A stretch of 12,884 nt of DNA from Planctomycetota bacterium (GCA_003670825.1 QWQL01000067.1:1-12884), one strand, 5' to 3'; positions 1 through 7,699 are shown, counted from the stretch's first letter. Made by a program: numbers and translations. Notes: generated by a model not told the origin, from the letters alone.

Positions 1-1569
1 CACGGCCAGCATGCTGGCGGCCGCGCGAACCTCCGCCGCGAGGGCCGCGATCTCGAGCTGCCGCTCCGCGAGCCCCCGGCCGTGGCGGCGAACGGCCCGG
101 TCGATACGAATCGCAGCGGCGGAGAGCTGACGGCGGGCCTGCCGGGCATGGTCGTGAAGCCGGCGGTCGAGGATCGACGCATCCTGCCGGGGCGTGCCCG
201 CCAGCGTCCCCACGCGCCAGCGGAGCCAGGCGGCAGCCCGCCGCGAGGCCGAAGCCTCGCGGGGCAGCGCCGCGAGCGGATGCTGCTTGGCAAGTCCCTT
301 GAAGAGCGCGAGGCCGAGCAGGTCGCTCTCTCCCTCGTAGACCGTGACGGCGAAGTGATCGTGGAACGAATCGCCCAGCGGGTGGCCCACGAGAAATGCC
401 CGGCCCCCGTGCACCCCCAGGGCATCGATCGCCGCCTCGCGGACGCACTCGCTGGCCACCACCTTGGCCGTGATCGCCTCCCACTCGCCGCTCTGGCCCG
501 CATCGATCGCCATCGCCCCCCAGGCGGAGAGCGCATCGCAGGCCACGATCGACGCCGCGATCCTGCCCAGCCTGCCCTGCACCAGCTGCCGCGAGCCGAT
601 CGGCTGCTTCCAGGTGATCCGCTCCGCCGCATGGGCGGTGGCCTGCGCAAGGAGCAGCCGCAACGTGCCGGCGGCCTGGGCGGCGAGCGTCACCCGGCCG
701 CGATTCAGCCCGTGCCAGACGATCCGCATCGCGTCGGCCGAGCCGCCGGGATCGAGCACGTCGGCCGGGTCGACGTCGAACGCCGTGAACTCGAGGGCGG
801 CGTTGTGGGCATGCTTGAGTGGATGCAGCGAATAGCGGCGGAGCCGGAAGGTCGGCGTGTCGGCCTCGGGTAGCCGCACAACCACCACCGCCGGCTGGCC
901 GTCGAGCATGGCCAGCAGCTTCACCAGCCGCCCGTGGGTCGCCCCCGTGATGAACATCTTGGTGCCGGTGAGCAGGAGCCGGTCGGCACGCCGCTCGAGC
1001 GTCGCCCGCACCCGTCCTAGGTCGCAGCCCGCATCCGATTCCGTGGCCCCGAAGATGGAGAGCGGCCGTCCGGCAGCGAGACCAGGCAGTAGCCGGGCCT
1101 GCTGCTCCACGCTGCCGAAGCCTGTCACCGCCGACACGGCGCCGATCGACGAGTGCACCGCGAGCAGGCCCGCGCACGTGGGCACGTTCGCCGCCAGTCG
1201 CGTGATCACCCGCGTGAGATCGAGCATCGACACGCCGCTGCCGCCGAACGCCTCCGGCACGGCCAGCCCCCAGAGCCCGGCCTCACCGAGCACCGCCTCG
1301 GCCACGGCGGAGAACGTGCCGGTCTGCGGCGGCGGCGGGTCGTCGATTGGCGGCGCGACCGCTGGCGGCGTTGCCAACGGGTCGTAGAGCTGGCCCGCAG
1401 CCCGCAGCCTCGCGATCTCCACTTCCGCACGGTCGAGGACCGCCTCGGCACGATTCGAGAGCGGCTCCGCGGCGCTGGACGCCGCGGCCGCGAAGCCGCC
1501 TGCCCTCCCCTGCCAGAGGGCGGCGGGCAGCCACGACCCACCGTCGGCCGCGGGGAGAGGTTCGCTCAT
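1..1569 (-). other. Acyl-CoA dehydrogenase module with possible internal translation start
   Basis: This is the dehydrogenase half of the fused frame, listed separately because it could also be made alone. An in-frame ATG at 1569-1567 is preceded by GGAGG at 1578-1574, 4 bases upstream of the ATG, one of the better ribosome-binding sites in the window. The module then reads MSEPLPAADGG, an N-terminal helical region, LWGLAVPEAFGGSG, the ATESDAG signature and YEGESDLL. This looks like the start of an ordinary stand-alone fadE-type gene whose upstream neighbour has lost its stop codon. Initiation here would give a free dehydrogenase beside the fusion. The C-terminus lies beyond base 1. The function call is strong; separate initiation is only a possibility. 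Confidence 0.45.
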
Positions 1570-3369
1570 GGTTCCTCCCTCGCTGCTCCGGGCGGCAGCG
1601 GCGGCGCGCCCCACCCGGTCGCGGAAGTGCGCCGCGATCGCCTCCCGTTTGAGCTTGAGCGACTCGGTGGCTTCGCCGTGCGCCGCGTCGAATCCGCGGT
1701 CGGCGAGCAGGAACGTCTTCACCCGCCAGGCCTGCGGCAGCGCTCGCTGCCGCCGCGCGAGCCGCCGCGCAAGCCAGGCCGCCACTCGCGGATGGCCGAC
1801 AGCCTGCCGGCGGCTGAAGACCCGCAGGCCCATCCGGTGGATCGCTCCCCGCAGGACCTCGGGCTCGGGCACGATGATCGCCACCGGCCGCGGAAGCCCG
1901 GCGCCCACCAGGCACACCTGTGCCACGGCGTCGTCCTCCGCGAGCGCCGCCTCCACGGCCGCCGGCGGCAGCTTGACGCCGTTCGACAGCACGAGCGTGT
2001 CGCGGAGCCGGCCCGTGATCCGCACGTGCCCCGCGTCGTCGATCTCCGCGAGGTCGCCCGTCTCGAGCCAGCCGTCGCCGGAGTCGGCAGGCGACACCTG
2101 AGCGGGCCCACCGGGAGAGACTGGAGGCATCAGGATGCCCAGCGCTCGGCTGGGCGTGCTCACGAGCAGTTGGCCCCGCGTTGCGGGCCGCTCGTCGAGC
2201 CGCACATGAATCCCGGCCAGCGGCAGTCCCACGGTGCCACTCCGTGCCATCCGCGGATTAGACAGCGCGATCACGGGCCCGGCCTCGGCGAGGCCATACC
2301 CTTCCACGAGCGGCACGCCCCGCGCGGCGAAAAACTCAGCCGTCCGCCGCCGCAGCGGCGCGCCCCCCGACACGCAGACACGGATGTCGCCCCCGAGGGC
2401 AGCGGCGAGGTCGACGATCCGCCCCGACGCCGCGGCCCGCTCGAGCCGTTCATAGAAGGCGGGCACGCCGAGGATCGCGGTCGGCGGCAGGATGCGGCAG
2501 GCATCGAGCACGCGGGTGCGGTGCCGCACCACGCTCAGGCAGCCGCCGCGGACCAGCGCCGTGCCGAGGTCGCCCGTCCGGGCCATCGCGTGGCTCATCG
2601 GCAGCCACGAGAGCCGCACGTCTCGCGGGTCGTCGAGAAACACGTCGGCTGCGGCGGCGGCATTGGCCGCGAGCGACCGCTGCGAGTGAAGCACACCGTG
2701 CGGCATGCCAGTGGTGCCCGACGACAGCACGATCGTGGCGGCGGCGTCGGGGTCGCACCGCTCGACGGCTTGGGCCACGCGATCGACCAGGGCCACGCGA
2801 TCGACCAGGGCCTCGGGAGCGGCAGCCAACCCCCGCCATCCCGAGCCGGCGAGCCCCACAGCCGCCTGCGGCCCACCTGCCCCGACCTCGATCACGATCC
2901 GCCCCCGAACATCGCGGGCGGAGATTCCGCCCGGAACCGCCGCGGCTGAAAACACGACCCCGCGTGGCTCGAGCCAGGCGAGCTGGTCGAGTTGCTCGCT
3001 GCGGGTCGCAGCGGCATGCAGCGGCACATGCACCACGCCAGCGAGCAGGCAGGCGAAGTCGACGAGGATCCAGTCGGGGGCGTGGGGGCCGACGTGCGCG
3101 ACGCGATCGCCGGGGGCCAGCCCCGCGGCGGCGAAGGCATCGGCGAGCATCACCGCGGCCGCGATCAGTTCGCCCCAGGTCCATGCGGTGGCGCGGGTGT
3201 CGCCAGGCCCCGCTTCCGCCGGCGTGACGGCCTCCGCCAGCGTGTCGACGATCGCACGGCGATCGGCGGCATCGTCGAGCCGGCGGTGCATCAGTTCCAC
3301 GAGCGACTCGGCCGGGGCTCGGTCGCCGGCACGCCCCGGGCTCGACGCGGCGGTCGTGACGGTGCTCAT
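1..3369 (-). CDS. Fused long-chain acyl-CoA synthetase / acyl-CoA dehydrogenase, 3' end off the window
   Basis: Predicted bifunctional cytoplasmic enzyme: ATP-dependent fatty-acid activation to acyl-CoA, then FAD-dependent alpha,beta-dehydrogenation. I read the frame from 3369 to 1 and found no stop (1123 codons, C-terminus missing). The synthetase half shows the phosphate-binding loop SSGTTGMPHG (216-225, with His where Lys is usual), YGLAE (358-362), TGD (437-439), GRLRDTLVLSNG (453-464) and a C-terminal LKLKR (571-575) typical of FAA1-type synthetases. An Ala/Arg-rich linker (about 586-600) leads into the dehydrogenase half: GATESDAGCD flavin-site signature (774-783), GVHGG, and YEG with the predicted catalytic Glu1012. 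At least 111 residues follow that Glu, so there is a C-terminal extension as in VLCAD-like enzymes. The start ATG overlaps the thiolase stop as ATGA, so the two genes are translationally coupled. Homology of both halves is clear; that they act as one polypeptide is inferred from the open frame. Confidence 0.85.
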   Translation of the reverse strand, partial: MSTVTTAASSPGRAGDRAPAESLVELMHRRLDDAADRRAIVDTLAEAVTPAEAGPGDTRATAWTWGELIAAAVMLADAFAAAGLAPGDRVAHVGPHAPDWILVDFACLLAGVVHVPLHAAATRSEQLDQLAWLEPRGVVFSAAAVPGGISARDVRGRIVIEVGAGGPQAAVGLAGSGWRGLAAAPEALVDRVALVDRVAQAVERCDPDAAATIVLSSGTTGMPHGVLHSQRSLAANAAAAADVFLDDPRDVRLSWLPMSHAMARTGDLGTALVRGGCLSVVRHRTRVLDACRILPPTAILGVPAFYERLERAAASGRIVDLAAALGGDIRVCVSGGAPLRRRTAEFFAARGVPLVEGYGLAEAGPVIALSNPRMARSGTVGLPLAGIHVRLDERPATRGQLLVSTPSRALGILMPPVSPGGPAQVSPADSGDGWLETGDLAEIDDAGHVRITGRLRDTLVLSNGVKLPPAAVEAALAEDDAVAQVCLVGAGLPRPVAIIVPEPEVLRGAIHRMGLRVFSRRQAVGHPRVAAWLARRLARRQRALPQAWRVKTFLLADRGFDAAHGEATESLKLKREAIAAHFRDRVGRAAAAARSSEGGTMSEPLPAADGGSWLPAALWQGRAGGFAAAASSAAEPLSNRAEAVLDRAEVEIARLRAAGQLYDPLATPPAVAPPIDDPPPPQTGTFSAVAEAVLGEAGLWGLAVPEAFGGSGVSMLDLTRVITRLAANVPTCAGLLAVHSSIGAVSAVTGFGSVEQQARLLPGLAAGRPLSIFGATESDAGCDLGRVRATLERRADRLLLTGTKMFITGATHGRLVKLLAMLDGQPAVVVVRLPEADTPTFRLRRYSLHPLKHAHNAALEFTAFDVDPADVLDPGGSADAMRIVWHGLNRGRVTLAAQAAGTLRLLLAQATAHAAERITWKQPIGSRQLVQGRLGRIAASIVACDALSAWGAMAIDAGQSGEWEAITAKVVASECVREAAIDALGVHGGRAFLVGHPLGDSFHDHFAVTVYEGESDLLGLALFKGLAKQHPLAALPREASASRRAAAWLRWRVGTLAGTPRQDASILDRRLHDHARQARRQLSAAAIRIDRAVRRHGRGLAERQLEIAALAAEVRAAASMLAV
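2773..2808. repeat. Perfect 18-bp tandem duplication inside the synthetase gene
   Basis: The unit GGCCACGCGATCGACCAG occurs twice in a row (2773-2790 and 2791-2808). Its length is a multiple of three, so it keeps the frame and duplicates six residues (ALVDRV, ALVDRV) at about residues 188-199, just before the phosphate-binding loop. It looks like a recent slippage or unequal-exchange event in a surface linker. Confidence 0.9.
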
Positions 3370-4571
3370 CGCTCGATCCGTTCGAAGAGCACGGCGATCC
3401 CCTGGCCGAGACCGATGCACATGGTGGCCAAGCCGAAGCGGCCGCCGCCGTCGCGGAGCGCATGCAGGAGCGTGGTGGCAATCCTTGCGCCGCTGGCGCC
3501 CAGCGGATGGCCGATCGCCAGCGACCCGCCCCGCACGTTCACCTTCGCGGCGTCGAGTCCGAGTGAGTCGATGCAGTGGAGGGCCTGCGGCGCAAAGGCC
3601 TCGTTGAGCTCGACGAGGTCGATGTCGGCGAGCGTGAGGCCCAGCGGCGCGACCCGCGCGAGAAGTTTTCGCGTCGCCGCGATCGGGCCGGTGCCCATCG
3701 CGGCCGGCGGCACGCCCACCACGGCAGTGCTCACGACCCGGGCCAGCGGCTCGAGCGACTGGCGAGCGGCTTCGCTCGCCGACATCACGAGCAGGGCGGC
3801 AGCGCCATCGCTCACGGGGGCGCTCGTTGCCGCGGTGATCGTGCCGAGCTTCGGCAGAAACGCCGGCTCGAGCGCGGCCATCGCCTCAAGACTCGTGTCG
3901 CCGCGGATCGACTGGTCGCGAACCGCCTCGATCAGCCCGCCCGCCTCGTCGTGACCGAACACGCGGACAAGCTCGTCGTCGAAGAGCCCCGCGCCATCGG
4001 CGCGGGCGGCCTTTTCGTGGCTCGCCAGGGCATACTCCTCCTGCCGCCGCCGCGGGATGCCATGCAGGCTGGCGAGCTGCTCGGCCGTGAGACCCATCGA
4101 CAGCATTCCGCGGCTCGATCGGGCGAAGGCCCGGGGATGGATGTCGATCGCCGATTCCATCGGCAGGTGGTGCATGTGCTCCACGCCGCCGACCACCTGC
4201 ACGTTCTCGGCGCCGGCGGCGATCGCGTGGCAGGCCTGCGCGAGGGCCTGGAGCGACGAGCCGCAGAGCCGGTTGACCGTCGTGCCGGCCGCCGCGAAGG
4301 GCAGGTCGGCCATCAGGCCGACGGTGCGGGCCACGTTGCCCCCCAGTTCGCCCCGCTGTTGCGTGACCCCGAGGAGGACGTCTTCGATCGTCGCTGGATC
4401 GACCCCGCTCCGCTCCACCACGGCTCGCACCACCGCGCTGGCGAGGTCATCGCCCCGCACGTTGCGGAAGATCCCGCGCTCGGGATGCGAGCGGCCGACG
4501 GCCGTGCGGCAACAGGCAACCACCACGGGCGTGGTGGCGGGATCGAGCGTGGCAGAGGTGTGGTGCATCAT
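3366..4571 (-). CDS. fadA: Thiolase (acetyl-CoA C-acyltransferase), beta-oxidation
   Basis: Catalyses the last step of beta-oxidation, cleaving 3-ketoacyl-CoA with CoA to acetyl-CoA and a shortened acyl-CoA. At 401 aa the length suits FadA/FadI thiolases. The catalytic set is complete: the acyl-accepting Cys103 in NRLCGSS, the NEAF motif, His355 in GHPLGASG, and Cys385 in MCIGLGQG. A longer reading frame opens at 4757, but its first 62 codons overlap the hydratase/dehydrogenase gene and look nothing like a thiolase, so I place the start at the ATG pair 4571/4568. No clear Shine-Dalgarno site precedes it, but it begins 16 bp after the upstream stop, which suggests coupling. Its TGA overlaps the ATG of the synthetase-dehydrogenase gene. 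FadA versus FadI versus a biosynthetic thiolase cannot be separated from sequence alone; the operon argues for degradation. Confidence 0.92.
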   Translation of the reverse strand: MMHHTSATLDPATTPVVVACCRTAVGRSHPERGIFRNVRGDDLASAVVRAVVERSGVDPATIEDVLLGVTQQRGELGGNVARTVGLMADLPFAAAGTTVNRLCGSSLQALAQACHAIAAGAENVQVVGGVEHMHHLPMESAIDIHPRAFARSSRGMLSMGLTAEQLASLHGIPRRRQEEYALASHEKAARADGAGLFDDELVRVFGHDEAGGLIEAVRDQSIRGDTSLEAMAALEPAFLPKLGTITAATSAPVSDGAAALLVMSASEAARQSLEPLARVVSTAVVGVPPAAMGTGPIAATRKLLARVAPLGLTLADIDLVELNEAFAPQALHCIDSLGLDAAKVNVRGGSLAIGHPLGASGARIATTLLHALRDGGGRFGLATMCIGLGQGIAVLFERIER

Positions 4572-4587
4572 GCGTGGCGTGCTGCGG

Positions 4588-6759
4588 TCACTCGGTGAAC
4601 GGCCGGCCGCTCGCCGCGTGGCCGCGGAGCCGGTCGGTGGGATGCATTCGCGGCCCGAGGTCGGCCAGCGGCTCGAGCCGTCGGAGGATCTCCGCGGCGC
4701 CGAGCGAATCGCCCCAGGCGAGCAACCCGCCGCGGAAGGCAGGAAATCCGAGGGCATGGATCACGGCGAGGTCGATGTCGCGGCCGTCGCGAACGAGCCC
4801 CTCGTCGAGGCCACGGAGCGCCTCGAGCAGCATCGGCAGGAACAGACGATCGACGATCGTACGGTCGCTCGACTCCCGCGTGGGATGGGTGTAGCGGGCG
4901 ATCGCCGCGGCGGCCGTCTCGTCGACGGCCACAATCCGTTCCTTCTGGCCGGCACCGGAGTAGCGATAGAATCCTGCCCCCGTCTTGCGGCCCAGACGGC
5001 CCACCTTGACCAGCGCGGGGATCACGGGCGAGGCCTCGATGCGGTCGCCGTAGGCGGCGCTCAGCACGAGCCCCGCATAGAAGGCCGTATCGAGGCCGAT
5101 CATGTCGTAGAGCTCGATCGGCCCCATCGGCATCCCGAAGCCCCGCGACACGCGATCGATCCGCTCCGCCGGCACGCCCTCGCGGAGCAGTTCTCCCGCC
5201 TCGTGGAGGTAAGGCATCAGGATGCGGTTGACGAGAAAGCCAGGACTGTCGTTCACCACCACCGGGCACTTGCCGAGCCGCTTCGCATGGGCCACGGCGA
5301 TGGCCACCGTGCGGTCGCTCGTCGCGGGGCCGCGGACGACCTCCACGAGCGTCATTCGGCGGACGGGATTGAAGAAGTGGAGGCCGCAAAACCGCGTGGG
5401 ATCGGTGAGCCCCGCGGCGAGGCGGGCGATCGGGTTGGTCGAGGTGTTGGTGGTGATCACCGTCTCCGCGCCGACCGTTTGCTCGATCTCGGCGAGCACC
5501 TGCTGCTTCACGTCGGGCCGCTCGGTCACGCTCTCGATCACGATGTCGGCCCCGGCAATCGACGCCATGACGGTCGACACCCTGAGCCGACCGGCGAGTT
5601 CGACGGCCCGCGACGGGTCGCTTCGCTTGGCGGCACGGTCCCACGCGGCCTCCTCGAGAATCGACGGCACCGCACCCGCGAGCACGTCCTGATTGAGGTC
5701 GAGGACCGCAGTTGAGAAGCCGGCCCGCAGGTGGCTGGCGGCGATGCCTGCCCCCATGATGCCGGCCCCGATGATGGCTGGGGCGGTCATGCCCGCACGT
5801 TCGATCGCGGCCGCAGCGCTGTCGTCGCCGACGCCGGCGTCGCGGCGGTTTCGCTCGCCGATGGAGAACACGCGGAGCAGGTTGCGGGCGACCGGCGTCG
5901 CCGCGAGCTTCGCGAAGGCGGCCGACTCGATCCGGGCCGCCTTCTCGGCGGTTCCGGCCGATCCGGCGAGGATCACCTGCAGAATGGCCGGCGGGGCGGG
6001 ATAGTGGCCGCCGGTGCGGCCGAGCATCACCGCGGCACTGGTGGACTCGAGAAACTCTCGCTCCACGGGATCGAGGTCGACCGGCCGGGCCATCCGCAGG
6101 CGGCGGGCGGCGAGGGAGCCGTCGTCTCCGCGAACCGTGAGCAGCAGGCAGGCGGTGTCGAGCGCCTGATCAGCCGGCACGCAGGCGTCGACGAGCCCGA
6201 GCCTCTGGGCCGCTGAAGCGGCCACGCTCTCCCCCGAGCAGGCCAGTTCGACGGCCGGCCCGGGACCGATCAGCCGCGGCAGACGGACGGTGCCTCCCCA
6301 CCCGGGCAAGAGCCCGCGTTTGACCTCTGGCAGCCCGAGCATGGTGTGCCCCGCGGCCGTCGCCACCCGCACATCGCAGGCGAGGGCCAGCTCGAGCCCG
6401 CCACCCAGACAGACGCCGTCGATGATGGCGGCGGTGGGGAAACTGGCGGAGAGCCTGGCGAGCAAGGCCTTCCCACGGTCGCAGAGGGCGGCAATCTCCG
6501 CCGGGGGCCGGCCGCGGAGTTCCTCCAGCCGGGCAATGTCGACGCCCGCGAAGAAGCTGCCCGGGCGTCCTGACCGCAGGATCACGCCCCTCGGGGCCGA
6601 TCCGCAGGCCATATCATTAAGTGCCTTAGACAGGTCCGCGACCGCCTGCGGCGTGAGGAGATTCTGGCGATGGCCGGGAACGCTGACCGTGAGCAGCACG
6701 AACCCGTCGGCGGTCCGCTCGACGGTCAGCGTCTCCAGTTCCCGTTCGATCGCGGGCAT
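4588..6759 (-). CDS. fadJ: Multifunctional enoyl-CoA hydratase / 3-hydroxyacyl-CoA dehydrogenase (FadB/FadJ alpha subunit)
   Basis: Carries out steps two and three of beta-oxidation, hydrating trans-2-enoyl-CoA and oxidising L-3-hydroxyacyl-CoA with NAD+; the partner thiolase is encoded next. Length 723 aa matches FadB/FadJ. The N-terminal crotonase domain has the oxyanion segment FFAGVDIARL and both acid residues, Glu123 in GGGLELALACD and Glu145 in LPEVKRG. After the helical linker (about 190-320) comes the dinucleotide fold GAGIMGAGIA (from 331), the catalytic His461 in GLHFFNPVRR and its dyad Glu473, spaced 12 apart as in known dehydrogenases. Then NDSPGFLVNRIL and two C-terminal helical domains ending in FRGGLLAWGDSLG. 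The frame opens upstream to 7056, but those 99 codons overlap the divergent membrane-protein gene and resemble nothing, so the start is ATG 6759 (MPAIERELE). No strong ribosome-binding site is seen. Confidence 0.93.
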   Translation of the reverse strand: MPAIERELETLTVERTADGFVLLTVSVPGHRQNLLTPQAVADLSKALNDMACGSAPRGVILRSGRPGSFFAGVDIARLEELRGRPPAEIAALCDRGKALLARLSASFPTAAIIDGVCLGGGLELALACDVRVATAAGHTMLGLPEVKRGLLPGWGGTVRLPRLIGPGPAVELACSGESVAASAAQRLGLVDACVPADQALDTACLLLTVRGDDGSLAARRLRMARPVDLDPVEREFLESTSAAVMLGRTGGHYPAPPAILQVILAGSAGTAEKAARIESAAFAKLAATPVARNLLRVFSIGERNRRDAGVGDDSAAAAIERAGMTAPAIIGAGIMGAGIAASHLRAGFSTAVLDLNQDVLAGAVPSILEEAAWDRAAKRSDPSRAVELAGRLRVSTVMASIAGADIVIESVTERPDVKQQVLAEIEQTVGAETVITTNTSTNPIARLAAGLTDPTRFCGLHFFNPVRRMTLVEVVRGPATSDRTVAIAVAHAKRLGKCPVVVNDSPGFLVNRILMPYLHEAGELLREGVPAERIDRVSRGFGMPMGPIELYDMIGLDTAFYAGLVLSAAYGDRIEASPVIPALVKVGRLGRKTGAGFYRYSGAGQKERIVAVDETAAAAIARYTHPTRESSDRTIVDRLFLPMLLEALRGLDEGLVRDGRDIDLAVIHALGFPAFRGGLLAWGDSLGAAEILRRLEPLADLGPRMHPTDRLRGHAASGRPFTE

Positions 6760-6784
6760 TTCGGGGTGGTTCCGGCGGAATCGC

Positions 6785-6812
6785 TTGCCTGGGGCATGGA
6801 AACCGCTAGTGT
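6785..6812 (+). promoter_or_regulatory. Candidate promoter in the divergent gap between the fad operon and the membrane protein gene
   Basis: The 127-bp gap 6760-6886 separates two divergent genes and must hold the start signals for both. On the plus strand TTGCCT (6785-6790) lies 16 bp before TAGTGT (6807-6812), a loose -35/-10 pair. On the minus strand the same spot reads TACACT, a weak -10 for the fad operon. Both are weak matches to the sigma-70 consensus. I saw no palindromic operator for a FadR/PsrA-type regulator. Confidence 0.25.
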
Positions 6813-6886
6813 ATCGGGAGTTTTTCCGGGCCGCAGCGGACTGCCGTGGCCGGGCCGGATCCGAACACACGGAGGTCGACAGATCC

Positions 6887-7540
6887 ATGCCGAACCACGA
6901 AGTCAGTGCTCCCGCTCGGTTGTGGTCGGACGGGCCGGCTCGCTGGCAACTCCCGCCGGCAGCCACGTCCGCCACCTGGATGGCGTTGGTCGCCATCGCG
7001 GTGCTCGGCCGGCTCTGGCAGCCGACTTGGAACGGTGAGCCCATGTGGCATGCCACGCCGCTTGCCGGGGTGGCACTTGCGGCCGGCTACGTCTTCCCAA
7101 ACCTGCTGCTCGCCGCGAGCGTGCCGGTGGCGGCACTGGCGATCAGCAACCTCTGGCTGCCCGCCTACGGTGATCTGGCGATTGCCGCCGTTGTGTACGC
7201 CGTCATCGCCTGGCCGGTGCTGCTTGGTGCCGCGGGGCTCCTCGGCCGGGAGCGGCCGCGGTGGCTGGCAGTCGTGGGGGGCAGCCTGGCCTGCTCGCTC
7301 GTCTTCTTCTTCAGCACGAACCTGGCCCATTGGCTGTTCCGGGCCGACTACCCGCACACGCTCTCGGGTCTGGCCAGTTGCTTCGCCGCAGCGCTCCCGT
7401 TTTACAAATGGATGCCGCTGGGAGATGCCGCCTGGACCGTCGCGGTGTTCGCCCTGGTATCGGCAGTTCACGCCGTTGTCGACTCCTTGCAGGAGCGGCG
7501 GCTTCGTCCGCAGGCCGTTTCGGTGCGGTCGCTTGACTGA
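6887..7540 (+). CDS. DUF6580-like integral membrane protein
   Basis: A 217-aa multi-pass inner-membrane protein of unknown function. A short polar N-terminus (1-28) is followed by hydrophobic segments at about 29-44, 57-87 (two passes), 96-118, 126-147 and 184-200. The FFFSTNLAHWLF stretch, then YPHTLSGLASCFAAALPFYK and a closing LGDAAWT, recalls the DUF6580 family. I make this match from memory of the family pattern; the family has no proven function, and any likeness to ECF-type transporter membrane components is speculative. The frame is open from 6290, but the early part is antisense to the hydratase gene. ATG 6887 has GGAGG at 6871-6875, 11 bases upstream, and gives a protein with a sensible topology. 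It is divergent from the fad operon and followed by a tRNA gene. Confidence 0.8.
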   Translation: MPNHEVSAPARLWSDGPARWQLPPAATSATWMALVAIAVLGRLWQPTWNGEPMWHATPLAGVALAAGYVFPNLLLAASVPVAALAISNLWLPAYGDLAIAAVVYAVIAWPVLLGAAGLLGRERPRWLAVVGGSLACSLVFFFSTNLAHWLFRADYPHTLSGLASCFAAALPFYKWMPLGDAAWTVAVFALVSAVHAVVDSLQERRLRPQAVSVRSLD

Positions 7541-7555
7541 CCGGCGAACCGGTTG
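7538..7555 (+). terminator. Hairpin overlapping the membrane protein stop codon
   Basis: ACCGG (7540-7544) and CCGGT (7549-7553) form a perfect 5-bp stem around a CGAA tetraloop, extendable by two G-U pairs that use bases of the TGA stop. There is no T-run after it, so it is not a canonical intrinsic terminator. It may protect the 3' end or slow RNA polymerase before the tRNA gene. Confidence 0.3.
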
Positions 7556-7615
7556 AGAATAGATCTCGTCTGGGATTGCGGTGGCCGTCATTCGTGCCCT
7601 CGCGATCCTGTTGCC

Positions 7616-7699
7616 GCGGGAATGGCGGAATTGGCAGACGCGCCAGGTTGAGGGCCTGGTGGTAGTAATACCGTGCAGGTTCAAGTCCTGTTTCCCGCA
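7616..7699 (+). tRNA. trnL: tRNA-Leu, anticodon GAG
   Basis: A class II tRNA of 84 nt. The acceptor strands GCGGGAA (7616-7622) and TTCCCGC (7692-7698) pair fully, with discriminator A at 7699. The D-arm contains AATTGGCAGA. The anticodon stem CCAGG/CCTGG encloses the loop TTGAGGG, putting GAG at 7650-7652, which reads the Leu codons CUC and CUU. A long variable arm (GGTA, loop, TACC) and a T-arm with TTCAAGT follow. The 3' CCA is not encoded (AG follows), so it must be added by nucleotidyltransferase. A run of five T (7703-7707) directly follows. The tRNA lies 62 bp upstream of the S1-domain gene, and co-transcription is possible. Confidence 0.95.

Noticed and set aside
1153..2949. 598-aa plus-strand frame
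   Set aside because: It lies wholly antisense to the synthetase-dehydrogenase gene, in the mirrored codon register, with low-complexity Arg/His/Pro/Gly composition and no domain; it is a high-GC shadow.
2450..3481. 343-aa minus-strand frame
   Set aside because: Out of frame with both the synthetase and the thiolase, whose motifs are continuous; composition is Arg-rich shadow.
4057..5715. 552-aa plus-strand frame
   Set aside because: Antisense to the thiolase and hydratase/dehydrogenase genes, rich in Arg/His/Asp/Gly, no recognisable motif.
6760..7056. N-terminal extension of the hydratase/dehydrogenase to 7056
   Set aside because: It would overlap the divergent membrane-protein gene and its added residues match no part of the family.
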